Assembly (NCBI RefSeq): GCF_027172205.1
Contig: NC_070614.1
Location: 46,750,001-46,814,000, forward strand
Length of the DNA: 64,000 bases
Origin: Podarcis raffonei
Taxonomy: Eukaryota; Chordata; Lepidosauria; Squamata; Lacertidae
Direction of reading: 5' to 3'
The notes under the pieces are model-generated. The model had not been told where the DNA came from. It did no database searches and saw nothing but the letters and a program-made list of their open reading frames with translations. This document shows, one piece after another, positions 10,403 through 21,131 of this stretch. Numbering within the stretch: position 1 is the stretch's first letter; each line of letters starts with the position of its first letter. A program made the position numbers and the translations under genes.

Positions 10403-10989
10403 TTGCTTCCTGAAAACAAGATGTAAGTTAATCATGGGTTTGTGGGCAGCAGCCGGAAGCAAGGCCATATTTCATCCTGTGTTTCCCCCCAACCACAAAA
10501 GCACAATATGATGCCCCACACCAATTGTTCCTTAACAGAATCAATTCTCTACAAATGTTGAACTTCAAACATAGACTGGTCAGCATGACTCTTCAGCCAC
10601 CTGCTCAATACACCTTTGGGATTCATTTCTCTCTAAACATGTGACTGTTGCACAAAGACATTACATTCTCAGCTGGCTATTACTGTGCTATAAACTCATC
10701 TGAACAGCCTCCTAATATGTAAACACAGATAAAAATTTCCTGTTGGTGGTGCTCACACTCCATGATGTTGGCAGTAGAGTTTACCAAGAAAGAAATTTAA
10801 ATCTGCTACAGGAAGAAGCTGTTTAGGATATCCCTTTTAGATGGGGGTGATATTTCTTGTGGATGAAAAATATGACCATTGAAAAAAACTTGTTTCTTTA
10901 TATATTTTCCTGAAAGCTTCCGTTTCATTCCCACATTTATATGCATTTTTAAAAGAAAACTTAATAATAAATTATCTTTCTTTTATTGG

Positions 10990-11016
10990 CTTGTGTGTGT
11001 GTGTGTGTGTGTGTGT
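10990..11016. repeat. (TG)n microsatellite
   Basis: Short GT tract in the V4-V5 flank; the same site carries a shorter TGTG run in other units. Confidence 0.85.
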
Positions 11017-11678
11017 ATTCAACCTTTTTCTTAAAATATGTATGCTTTTACATATTTAAACCACTGAAAAAGATGGAATTTGTTGCACAGCAAATATGTG
11101 AAATGCACATTAACCAAAAGTTACTGATTAAAGAATGATTTCCACAGGCACTGCAACTTAAGTTTTTGTTACCAATGTTCTCCAGATTTTTGAGATATGC
11201 AAATGGTGAGGGCTAGTATTTCTTTTGAAAAGCCTCATCAAAGCTGCTTTTAGTTTCCTTTGCTTTGTAAGAAATCATTTATTATTATTATTAATCAACT
11301 AATGTAGCTAATCAAGGTGTTGCATACAGTATAGCTACCAAAAGGACAAAGGTGCAACCAAGCAAATGTTTACAGTTACATATCACATGTGAAAGAAAAG
11401 TTTTCTTTGCTGATGATATGTCTTTAATTTTGGAGTGTGGTTTTGTTAATGGAATCAAAGGAAATGAGTATCATTCTGCAAGACTTTCCATATTGCATTT
11501 ATATTGTGTACTCCATGAAATCTGCAAAGTGCTGCTTCCCCTCTCCCAATCTTTTCTGTCTTTAAAGCGGCCTGTGAAATTGCAAGGAAGATGTGGGGCT
11601 GCTGTTCTTGTCATGATAACCACACCTCCTGCATGTGTGCATCTGCTTGCCACTTATAATAACAGCACTGATGGCCCC

Positions 11679-11686
11679 ATGCAAAT
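11679..11686 (+). promoter_or_regulatory. Ig octamer ATGCAAAT of V5
   Basis: Perfect octamer 120 bases before the leader ATG. Confidence 0.85.
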
Positions 11687-11798
11687 CAGGTCCTTGGGGA
11701 CCTTCATTAAAAAGAAGTCCTCTGCAGAGGATGCAGAATTCAAAGTCCTTCATATAATTCAGGTCTTCATCAGGTCCTGGGAGATGATGCCATTGAAC

Positions 11799-12248
11799 AT
11801 GGAACTGCTACCCTTGATGATTTTCCTTATGTTCTTCCCAACATGTAAGAGAAAAATCCTCACTCCACTCTTGTAGAAAATCCATTGCTTTGCTGTGTCA
11901 TTCCATGTCAGTTCATGTTTCATTTTTCTTCTCCATATGCAGACATTTCCTCACAGATTACGGTTACTGAGTCTGGAGGAGGCATGAAAAGACCAGGAGA
12001 GACATTGCGACTGACCTGTACGGTGTCTGGTTTTTCTTTAACAAGCTATGGAGTACAGTGGATCCGTCAGCCTCCAGGAAAGGGATTGTTGTGGGTTGGA
12101 GGTATCTGGAGTGGTGGAAGCACTTACTATAGCAGTGCCCTCCAAAACCGGATCACCATCACTAGAGACATCTCAAAAAGCCAGGTGTTCCTACAACTGA
12201 CTAGCCTGAAGCCTGAAGACTCTGCAATGTATTACTGTTCACGATATA
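11799..12248 (+). CDS. IGHV: V5: IGHV segment, clan-II-like, intact (near twin of V1)
   Basis: Leader exon 11799-11844 ([16 protein letters not shown]) and V exon 11943-12248 are open with standard splice sites. Framework 1 is [22 protein letters not shown]1 is [13 protein letters not shown]2 [17 protein letters not shown]2 WSGGSTYY; end SAMYYCSR. Octamer, leader and RSS lie exactly 8413 bases from those of V1, so no net indel separates the copies over about 570 bases. Relative to V1 it has Gly in CDR1, Arg in LQNR and Phe in QVFLQL, closer to the other array members, which suggests V1 is the changed copy. RSS heptamer CACTGTG. Confidence 0.94.
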
Positions 12249-12287
12249 CACTGTGAGCAAAATCTTCTCAGAGGCAGTACAAAAACT
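12249..12287 (+). other. 23-RSS of V5
   Basis: Heptamer CACTGTG, 23-base spacer, nonamer ACAAAAACT. Confidence 0.9.
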
Positions 12288-13605
12288 CTTCTTCCTGAAA
12301 GCAAGATAAAAGTCAATCATGGGTTTGTGGGCAGCAGCTGGAAGCAAGGCCATATTTCACCCTGTGTTTTCCCTCAACCACAAAAGCATAATATGATACC
12401 ACACAAATAGTTCTTTAACAGAATTAATTCTCTACAAATGTTGAACTTCAAACAATATTGGTCGGCATAACTCTTCAAAGTGTTTTCAAACTACATCAAG
12501 AGTGAAAAGTAATAACAGCTAGAGCTAATCTTGGTCATCTGATCAATATACCTTTGGGATTCATTTCTCTCCAAACATGTGACAGTTGTACAAACACATT
12601 ACATTCGCATATGGGTATTAATGTGCAATAAACTCATCTGAACAGCCTCCTACAATGGAAGCATAGAGAAAATTTGCTGTAGGTGGTGCTCACGTTCCGT
12701 GACGATGGGCAATACAGTCCAAAGGCCTAATACCACCTGCAAGAGAAAAGAGAGAGAGAAATCTAATTTTGCCATAGAAAGAATCTGTCTAGGATTATCC
12801 CTTTTAGATGGAGGTGACATTTTTAATGGATAAAGAAGACAACCTTTAAAATAACCTTATTTCTTTATACATTTTCCTGAATGCTTCCATTTCATTCCCT
12901 CATTTATTTGATTTCATCAATTAAAAAGTTTAAAAGAAACAATATTTCTTTTATTATGTGTGTGTGTATTCAACCTTTGTCTCAAAATATGTATTTATAT
13001 GTATGTTTTTACACATTTAAACCACTGAAGCAGATGGAATTATTGCATAACAAATTTGTAAAATGCACATTAACCAAAAGTTGCTGATTAAAGATTGATT
13101 TCCTCAGGCACTGCTACTTAAGTTCTCCTGGTTTTCTAGATCTGCAAATGGCGAGGGCTAGTATTTCTTTTGAAAGGCCTCATCATAGGTGCTTTCAGTT
13201 TTTTTGCTTTTTTAGTATTCAGCTAATTCAGCTGATCAAAGTGTTGAATACAGTAAAGCTACTGATCGGACAAATGTGCAACCTGATAAATGTTTACAGT
13301 CACATATCACATATGAAAATATAGCTTCCTTTGCTGATATGTTACCAGTCTTTAATTTTGGAATGTGGTTTTGTAAATGGAATCAAGGGAAATGAGTATC
13401 ATTCCGGAAGCCATTCCATACTGTGTCTATACTGTGTCCTCCCTGCAATCTGCAAGGTGCTGTTTCCCCTCTCCCAATCTTCTCTGTCTTTAAATGGGCC
13501 TTTGAAATTGCAGGTAGATGTGGGGCTGCTGTTCTTAGCATGATAAATGCACCAACAACATGTGTGCCTGTACTCGCTGCTTATAATAACAGCACTGATG
13601 ACACC

Positions 13606-13613
13606 ATGCAAAT
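13606..13613 (+). promoter_or_regulatory. Ig octamer ATGCAAAT of V6
   Basis: Perfect octamer 100 bases before the leader ATG, slightly closer than in siblings because of a small deletion between them. Confidence 0.85.
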
Positions 13614-13705
13614 TACATCCTGGGTGGCTTCATTAAAAAGAAGCCCTGTGCAGAGGATGCAGAGCTCAGGTCTTCTTCAGGTCCTGTGAGATGATGCCAT
13701 TGATC

Positions 13706-14153
13706 ATGGAACTGCAACCCTTGCTGATTTTCCTAATGTTCTTCCCAGCATGTAAGAAAAAAATCCTCTCCCCACTCCTGTAGACAATCCATCACTATGT
13801 TGTGTCATTCCATGTCATTTCATGTTTCATTTTTCTTCTCCATATACAGACATTTCCTCACAGATCACTCTTACTGAGTCTGGAGGTGGCGTGAAAAGAC
13901 CAGGAGACACATTGCGACTGACATGTACGGTGTCTGGTTTTTCTTTAACAAGCTATGACGTACACTGGATCCGTCAGCCTCCAGGAAAGGGATTGTTGTG
14001 GGTTGGAAGTATCTGGAGTGGTGGAAGCACTTACTATAGCAGTGTCCTCCAAAACCGGATCGCCATCTCAAGAGACACCTCAAAAAACCAGGTGTTCCTG
14101 CAACTGACTAGCCTGAAGCCTGAAGACTCTGCCATGTATTACTGTTCAAGGGA
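13706..14153 (+). CDS. IGHV: V6: IGHV segment, clan-II-like, intact
   Basis: Leader exon 13706-13751 ([16 protein letters not shown]), V exon 13850-14153. Protein: [53 protein letters not shown]2 [31 protein letters not shown]. Both cysteines and the Trp are present and no stop occurs. RSS has the consensus heptamer. Its 3' flank (cattle-style tract GGCCATGTTTCATCCTGTC and the GATGTGGCACAAATAG block) is shared with V10 rather than its neighbours, evidence for exchange between units. Confidence 0.93.
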
Positions 14154-14192
14154 CACAGTGAGCAAAGCATTCTCAGAGGCAGTACAAAAACT
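14154..14192 (+). other. 23-RSS of V6
   Basis: Heptamer CACAGTG, 23-base spacer, nonamer ACAAAAACT. Confidence 0.92.
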
Positions 14193-14546
14193 CTGCTTCC
14201 TGAAAGCAAGATAAAAGTCAATCATGGGTTTGTGGGTAGCAGCTGGAAGCAAGGCCATGTTTCATCCTGTCTTTCCCCTCAACCACAAAACATAATATGA
14301 TGTGGCACAAATAGTTCTTTAACAGAATTAATTTTCTACAAATGTTGAAGTTTAAATATATTGGTCTGCACAACTCTCCAAAGTATTTTCAAAATATGTC
14401 AATAGTGAAAAGGAATCACTAGTAGAGCTAAACTTAGCCATCTGATCCACATCCCTTTGGGATTCATTTCTCTCCAAACATGTGACAGTTGCACAGACAC
14501 ATTACATTCTCAGCTGGGTATGACAGTGCTATAAAGTCATCTGAAC

Positions 14547-14740
14547 AGCCAGTGTGGTGTAGTGGTTAAGAGCGGTAGTCCTTGGGCTAGTCACACTTCT
14601 TTGAAGTCTCTCAGCCCCACTCACCTCACAGAGTGTTTGTTGTGGGGGAGGAAGGGAAAGGAGAATGTTAGCCACTTTGAGACTCCTTAAAGGGAGTGAA
14701 AGTTGGGATATCAAATCCAAACTCTTCTTCTTCTTCTTCT
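14547..14740 (+). mobile_element. tRNA-derived SINE (internally deleted) with (CTT)n tail
   Basis: Starts CCAGTGTGGTGTAGTGG, a tRNA-like A box, and ends with a (CTT)n tail. It interrupts the flank sequence GAACAG/ACAATG. A longer copy of the same family sits at 58828-59080; this one lacks the middle containing the B box. Confidence 0.7.
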
Positions 14741-15383
14741 ACAATGTAAGGACAGAGAAAAGGTTACTGTTGGTGGTGCTCACGCTCCATGACGATGGGC
14801 AATGGAGTCCAAAGGCCCAATACCACCTGCAAGAGAAAATAGAGAGAGAAATCTAATTTTGCCAAAGAAAGAAACTGTCTAGGATATCCCTTTTAGATGG
14901 AGGTGACATTTTTAATGGATGAACAAGACAGCCCTTAAAATAACCTTATTTCTTTATATATTTCACTTAATGCTTCCATTTCATTCCCACATTTATATGA
15001 TTTTGTTTATAAAAAAAGTTTAAAATAAATTATTTTTCTTTTATTATGTATGTGTTTGCGTGTATTCAACCTTTGTCTCAAAATATGTATTGAAATGTAT
15101 GTTTTTACACATTTAAACCGTGGAAGCAGATGGAATTATTGCATAGCAAATTTGTGAAAAGCACATTAAGCAAAAGTTCCTGATTAAAGATTGATTTCCT
15201 TAGGAACTGCTACTTATGTCCTCCTGGTTTTCTAGATCTGCAAATGGTGAGTGCTAGTATTTCTTTTTAAAGGTCTCATCATAGCTGATTTCAGTTGGGG
15301 TTTTTTATGCAACTAATGCAACTGATCAAAATGTTGCATACAGAAAAGCTACTGACAGGACAAATGAGCAACCCAATAAATGT

Positions 15384-15905
15384 TTGCAGTCACATATCAC
15401 ATGTGAAAAGACAGTTTCCTCTGCTGATGATATGTCTTTAATTCTGGATTGTGATTTTATAGATGGAATCAAGGGAAATGAGTATCATTCTGCAGGCCAT
15501 TCCATATTGCTTCTATATTGTGTGCTCCCTGCAATCTGTAAGGTGCCGTTTCCCCTCTCCCAATCTTCTCTGTTCTTAAATGGGCCTTTGAAATTGCAGG
15601 TAGATGTGGGGCTGCAGTTCTTGGCATGATAATCACACCTCCTGCATGTGTCCCTCTGCTTTCCGCTTATAATAACACCTGCTCAATATACCTTTGGGAT
15701 TCATTTCTCTCCAAACATGTGACACATTACATTCTCAGCTAGGTATCACTGTGTGATAAGCTCATCTGAACAGCCTCCTAATATGTAAACACAGATAAAA
15801 ATTTGCTGTTGGTGGTGCTCACACTGCATGATGCTGGCAGTAGAGAAAACCAAGAGAGAAATCTAATTCTGCCACAGAAAGAAGCTGTCTAGGATATCCC
15901 ATTTA
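15384..15905 (+). other. V unit that has lost its V segment
   Basis: A normal unit 5' flank runs to CTTATAATAAC near 15678, just before where the octamer should be. It is fused directly to the 3' flank (CTGCTCAATATACCTTTGGG from about 15681). Octamer, leader, V exon and RSS are all missing. The 3' part is of the V4/V7 type, consistent with deletion between or within units by unequal crossover. Confidence 0.75.
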
Positions 15906-16527
15906 GATGGAGGTGATATTTCTTGTGGATGAAAAAGACAACCGTTGAGAAAAACTTGTTTCTTTATATATTTTCCTGAATGCTTCCATTCCATCCCCAC
16001 ATTTATATGCATTTTTTAAAGAAAACTTAAAAATAAATTATATTTCTTTTATTGTATTGTGTGTGTATATATATTCTACCTTTGTCTTAAAATATGTATG
16101 CTTTTACATATTTAAACCACTGAAACAGTTGGAATTTGTTGCACAACAAATATGTGAAATGCAAAGTAACCAAAAGTTACTGATTAAAGAATGATTTCCA
16201 CAGGCACTGCAACTTAAGTTTTTGCTACCAATGTTCTCCTGGTTTTCGAGATCTGCAAATGGCAAGGGCTAGTATTTCTTTTGAAAACCCTCGTCATAGC
16301 TGCTTTCAGTTTCCTTTGCTTTGTAAAAATAAATAAATCATTTTTTAATATTATTATTCAACAAATGCTGCTAATCAGTGTGTTGCATACAGTAAAGCTA
16401 CCAAAAGGACAACGGTGCAACCCTGCAAATGTTTACATTTCCTTAGGCACTGCTACTAAAATTCTCCTGGTTTTCTAGATCTGCAAATGGCGAGGGCTAG
16501 TATTTCTTTTGAAAGGCCTCATCATAG

Positions 16528-17014
16528 TGAAGGGCCATTAGGATACCCCACCCCAACAGCCTTTTTGAGAAAGAGAAGGTCCACAAGGATAACAGGGATC
16601 AGGAGGCCTCTCAAACAGAGGGAGAGGCACAGAGGCCTCTCTAAGAAAGGGAGAGGCCAAGTATGCATGGTAGAGATAAGGAAGACCCAAAGGAAGGTCA
16701 GAGACCACCGTTGCTATGGTAAGGGGCGATTCATGCTCGAGTATAATCAGGATATGCCCATATAAGGAAACAGTAACTTACGATTTCCCAGAAATCAGGT
16801 GTTTTACAAGAAATCAGTTGGTATTGTTGGATCAAGTGTATAAAAGGCTGGTGCACCTAGGACCATGCATGCAGATTGCGAGCTTATTGCGCTGCACCTT
16901 TGCAATACATATGTATTTTAAATAAAACCTGTTGTACCCTGCCTGGTCGTTTGCGTCTTTGTGTGACTCAGTGCTCCAGGAACCCAAAAGGTAGAAAGGG
17001 AAGAAGGCCCTTCA
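16528..17014 (+). mobile_element. Solo LTR, 487 bases, target duplication ATAG
   Basis: Begins TGAAGGGCC and ends GGCCCTTCA (9-base terminal inverted repeat), flanked by ATAG at 16524-16527 and 17015-17018. A TATA-like GTATAAAAGG lies near 16838 and AATAAA near 16920, the usual U3-R order, so it reads on the plus strand. The empty site, CATCATAGCTGCTTTCAG, survives in sister units. Retroviral-type LTR, family not named; looks whole as a solo LTR. Confidence 0.85.
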
Positions 17015-17440
17015 ATAGCGGCTTTCAGTTTCCTTGATTTGTTAGCAATCATTTTTTTTTTAATTCAACTAATGCAGCAAATCAAGATGTTGCATATAGT
17101 AAAGCTACCAAAAGGACAAAGGTGCAACCCAGCAAATGTTTACAGTCACATATCACATGTGAAAAGACAGTTTCCTTTGTGGATATGTTATACCAGTCGT
17201 GGATTCTGGAATGTGGTTTTGTAAGTGGAATCAAGGTAAAATGAGTATCATTCTGCAAGCCATTCCATACCTCGTCTATATTGTGAGCTCCCTGCAATCT
17301 GCAAGGTGCTGTTTCCCCTCTCCCAATCTTCACTGTCTTTAAATGGGCCTTTGAAATGGCAGGGAGATGTGGGTCTGCCTTTCTTGGCATGATAACCACA
17401 CCTACTGCTTACTAATTACAATAACAGCACTGATGGCCCC

Positions 17441-17448
17441 ATGCAAAT
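17441..17448 (+). promoter_or_regulatory. Ig octamer ATGCAAAT of V7
   Basis: Perfect octamer 120 bases before the leader ATG. Confidence 0.85.
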
Positions 17449-17560
17449 TACATCCTGGGGGACCTTCATTAAAAAGAAGTCCTCTGCAGACAATGCAGAA
17501 TTCAAGGTCCTTCATATAAGTCAGGTCTTCTTCAGGTCCTGGGAAATGATGCCATTGATC

Positions 17561-18010
17561 ATGGAACTGCAACGCTTCATGATTTTCCTGATGTTCTTCC
17601 CAGCATGTAAGTGTGAAATCCTTTCCCCACACCTGTAGACAATCCACTGCTTTGCTGTGTCATTCCATGTCATTCCATGTTTCGTTTTGTCTCCTCATAT
17701 ACAGACATTTCCTCACAGATTACCCTTACTGAATCTGGAGGTGGCGTGAAAAGACCAGGAGAGACATTGCGACTGACCTGTACGGTGTCTGGTTTTTCTT
17801 TAACAAGTGATGCAGTTCCATGGTCCCGTCAGTCAGCAGGAAAGGGACTGGAGTGGGCTGGAGTTATTTGGAGTGGTGGAAGCACTAACTATAACAGTGC
17901 CCTCCAAAACCGGATCACCATCACTAGAGACACCTCAAAAAACCAGGTGTTCCTGCAACTGACTAGCCTGAAGCCTGAAGACTCTGCCATGTATTACTGT
18001 TCACGATATA
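17561..18010 (+). CDS. IGHV: V7: IGHV segment, clan-II-like, intact
   Basis: Leader exon 17561-17606 ([16 protein letters not shown]), V exon 17705-18010. Protein: [53 protein letters not shown]2 [31 protein letters not shown]. The frame is open. FR2 is unusual for the array: Pro before the core Trp and Ser-Arg-Gln-Ser-Ala after it, in place of HWIRQPP. RSS heptamer is CACTGTG. The 5' flank carries the solo LTR at 16528-17014, about 0.55 kb upstream. Confidence 0.92.
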
Positions 18011-18049
18011 CACTGTGAGCAAAATGTTCTCAGAGGCAGTACAAAAACT
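18011..18049 (+). other. 23-RSS of V7
   Basis: Heptamer CACTGTG, 23-base spacer, nonamer ACAAAAACT. Confidence 0.9.
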
Positions 18050-19213
18050 CAGCTTCCTGAAAGCAAGATATAAGTCAATCATGGGTTTGTGGGCAGAAGC
18101 TGTGAGCAAGGCCATATTTCATCCTGTGTTTTCCCACAACCACAAAAGTACAATATAATGCCCCACACCAATTGTTCCTTAACAGAATCAATTCTCTACA
18201 AATGTTGAAGTTCAAACATACATTCGTCAGCATGACTCTTCAGCCACCTGCTCAATATACCTTTGGGATTCATTTCTCTCCAAACATGTGACTGTTGCAC
18301 ATAGACATTACATTCTCTTCTGGCTATTATTGTACTATAAATCCGTCTGAACAGCCTCCTAATATGTTAAACACAGATAAAAATTTGCTGTTGGTGGTGC
18401 TGACACTCCATGATGCTGGCAGTAGAGAAAACCGAGAGAGAAATCTAATTCTGCCCAAGGAAGCTGTCTAGGATATCCGTTTTAGATGGAGGTGATATTT
18501 CTTGTGGATGAAAAAGACAACCGTTGAAAAAAACTTGTTCCTTTATATATTTCCCTGAATGCTTCCATTGCATTCCCACATTTATATGCATTTTTTAAAA
18601 GAAAACTTAAAAATAAATCATATTTCTTTTTATTGTGTTGTGTGTGTGTGTATTCAACCTTTGTCTTAAAATATGTATGCTTTTACATTGTTAAACTTCT
18701 GAAACAGATGGAATTTTTTGCGCAGCAAATATGTGAAATGCACATTCACCAGAAGTTGCTGATTAAAGAATTATTTCCACAGGCACTGCAACTTAAGATT
18801 TTGCTACTGATTTCCCCCTGGTATTCGAGATCTGCAAATGGCGAGGGCTAGTGTTTCTTTTGAAAACCCTCATCATAGCTGCTTTCAGTTTCTTTGCTGT
18901 GTAAGAAATCTTTATTATTATTATTATTCACGAATGCAGCTAATCAAGGTGTTGCATACAGTAAATTTACTAAAAGGACAAAGGTGCAACCCAGCAAATG
19001 TTTACTGTCACTTATCACATGTGAAAAGATATTTTCCTTTGTGAGTATGTTACACCAGTCTTTAATTTTGGAATGTGGTTTTGTAAATGGAATCAAAGGA
19101 AATGAGTATCATTCTGGAAGCCATTCCATACTGCATCTATATTGCCTGCTCCCTGCAATTGCAAGGTGCTGTTTCCCCTCCCCCAATTTTCTCTGTTCTT
19201 AAATGGGCCTTTG

Positions 19214-19498
19214 TCCTGTATACCTGAAGGAGCGTCCCTACCCCATCGTTCAGCCCGGATACTGATATCCAGCGCCAAGGGCCTTCTGGCGGTTTCCTCA
19301 TTGCGAGTAGTGAGGTTACAGGGAACCAGACAGAGGGCATTCTCCGTAGGGGCGCCTGCCCTGTGGAACACCCTCCCTTCAGATATGAAGGAAATAAGCA
19401 GCTGTCCAATCTTTAAAAGACATCTGAAAAAAGCTCTGTTTAGGGAAGTTTTTAATATTTAATGCTGTATTGTTTTTAATCACTCTATTGGGAGCCCC
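19214..19498 (+). mobile_element. L2/CR1-type LINE 3' fragment (left part, split by BovB)
   Basis: Encodes the C-terminal motif seen in L2/CR1-type reverse transcriptase ORFs (AFSVGAPALWNTLPSDM, then IFKRHLKKALF). It is a 5'-truncated copy sitting in the 5' flank of V8, and its 3' tail continues at 20332-20426. The family call rests on the motif only. Confidence 0.7.
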
Positions 19499-20319
19499 TA
19501 ATCCAGTAGTGATGTATGGAAGTGAAAGTTGGACCATAAAGAAGGCTGATCGCCGAAGAATTGATGCTTTTGAATTATGGTGCTGGAGGAGACTCTTGAG
19601 AGTCCCATGGACTGCAAGAAGAACAAACCTATCCATTCTTAAGGAAATCAGCCCTGAGTGCTCACTGGAAGGACAGATTCTGAAGCTGAGGCTCCAATAC
19701 TTAGGCCACCTCATGAGAAGAGCAGACTCCCTGGAAAAGACCCTGATGTTGGGAAAGATGGGGGGCACAAGGAGAAGGGGACGACAGAGGACGAGATGGT
19801 TGGACAGTGTTCTCGAAGCTACCAGCATGAGTTTGACCAAACAGCGGGAGGCAGTGGAAGACAGAAGTGCCTGGTGTGCTCTGGTCCACGGGATCACGAA
19901 GAGTCAGACACAACTAAACGACTAAACTGTTAGGATATTTCTGTTCCACCTTAAAAGGGAGCAGGCTTTGTGAGTCACAGAGTCTGCATATTTCCTGTTC
20001 ACAGGAAGTTTATGTTTTGTATGTGCTTTCGTTTTCTCTCTGTGCCTGAGACATCGAAGCAGGCAGTCATGTTTTTTTCTTTGTTCTGACCAACACTGAA
20101 TAAACTTGTAAATATGCTCTCCTGAGTGCATCTTTCGTTGTGCGAACTCTGCTGATAGAGCGTGCACGAGCTCTGGAATGTGGAAAGTTATTTCCAAGGC
20201 TTCGTGTCGCTAATTGACAGATACTGTATCTACGGGAGATCGATGATCGTCCGGAGGCGGCTTGGGGGCCATGATGGCTTTTGTCTCCCTGGCAGCATCC
20301 CAACATAAACAACAACAAC
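19499..20319 (+). mobile_element. BovB (RTE-clade) LINE, 5'-truncated, split by a solo LTR
   Basis: The frame 19507-19925 encodes the C-terminus typical of BovB ORF2: YGSESWTIKKADRRRIDAFE, WCWRRLLRVPWTARRTN, SLEGQILKLRLQYLGHLMRR, TRRRGRQRTRWLD and HGITKSQTQLND. The element ends with an (AAC)n tail at 20306-20319. It is flanked by ATTGGGAGCCCC at 19487-19498 and 20320-20331, a 12-base target duplication inside the older LINE. BovB is known to have spread horizontally between squamates and other vertebrates. This copy is only the 3' end. Confidence 0.88.
19928..20305 (+). mobile_element. Solo LTR inside the BovB tail, target duplication TAAAC
   Basis: Begins TGTTAGG and ends CCCAACA, flanked by TAAAC at 19923-19927 and 20306-20310. 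AATAAA is present near 20100. A fragment of the same insertion remains in the V2 unit at 4346-4515, so it predates the V2/V8 duplication. Family not identified. Confidence 0.8.
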
Positions 20320-20331
20320 ATTGGGAGCCCC

Positions 20332-20426
20332 TCAGAGTAGATGGGGAAACTCAGCCAGATGGGTGGGGTATAAATCAATTATTATTATTTGTAGTAGTAG
20401 TAGTAGCAGTAGTAGTAGTAGTAGTA
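20332..20426 (+). mobile_element. L2/CR1-type LINE tail with (TTA)/(GTA) microsatellite
   Basis: Continuation of the LINE at 19214-19498: GATGGGTGGGGTATAAAT followed by TTATTATT and GTA triplets. The V flank resumes at CAGGGAGATATGG. Confidence 0.7.
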
Positions 20427-20525
20427 ATTGCAGGGAGATATGGGGCTGCTGTTCTTCGCATGGTAACCCCACCTACAGGATGTGTGCCTCTGCTTGCCAC
20501 TTATAATAATAGCACTGATGGCCCC

Positions 20526-20533
20526 ATGCAAAT
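20526..20533 (+). promoter_or_regulatory. Ig octamer ATGCAAAT of V8
   Basis: Perfect octamer 119 bases before the leader ATG. The transposon nest ends only about 100 bases upstream of it. Confidence 0.85.
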
Positions 20534-20644
20534 TACATCCTGGGGGCCTTCATTAAAAAGAGGTCCTCTGCAGACAATGCAGAATTCAAGGTCCTTCATA
20601 TAAGTCAGGTCTTTTTCAGGTCCTAGGAGATGATGCCATTGAAC

Positions 20645-21092
20645 ATGGAATTGCAACCCTTGATGATTTTCCTTATGTTCCTCCCAGCATGTAAGTGAAA
20701 AATACTCTCCTCACTCTTGTAGACAATCCATTGCTTTGCTGTGTCATTCCATTCCATTTCATGTTTCATTTTGTCTCTCCAAATACAGACATTTCCTCAC
20801 AGATCACTATTACTGAGTCTGGAGGTGGCGTGAAAAGACCAGGAGACACATTGCGACTGACCTGTGCGGTGTCTGGATTTTCTGTAACAAGCTATGCAGT
20901 ACACTGGAGCCGTCAGCCTTCAGGAAAGGGACTGGAGTGGGCTGGAGTTATTTCGAGTAATGGAGGCACTAACTATAACCGTGCCCTCCAAAACAGGATC
21001 ACCTTCTCAAGAGACACCTCAAAAAACCAGGTGTTCCTGCAATTGACTAGCCTGAAGCCTGAAGACTCTGCCATGTATTACTGTTTAAGGCA
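20645..21092 (+). CDS. IGHV: V8: IGHV segment, clan-II-like, intact (paralog of V2)
   Basis: Leader exon 20645-20690 ([16 protein letters not shown]), V exon 20789-21092. Protein: [53 protein letters not shown]2 [32 protein letters not shown]. It keeps CAG (Gln) where V2 has a stop. CDR2 ISSNGG is one residue longer than the WSGGS loops of the array. RSS heptamer is consensus; the nonamer is ACAAGAACT. A triple transposon nest (19214-20426) lies immediately upstream of its promoter. Confidence 0.93.
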
Positions 21093-21131
21093 CACAGTGA
21101 GCAAAATGTTCTCGGAGGCAGTACAAGAACT
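21093..21131 (+). other. 23-RSS of V8
   Basis: Heptamer CACAGTG, 23-base spacer, nonamer ACAAGAACT. Confidence 0.9.

Noticed and set aside
19379-19897. Minus-strand frame of 172 codons
   Set aside because: Antisense to the BovB ORF2 end, which is clearly recognisable on the plus strand.
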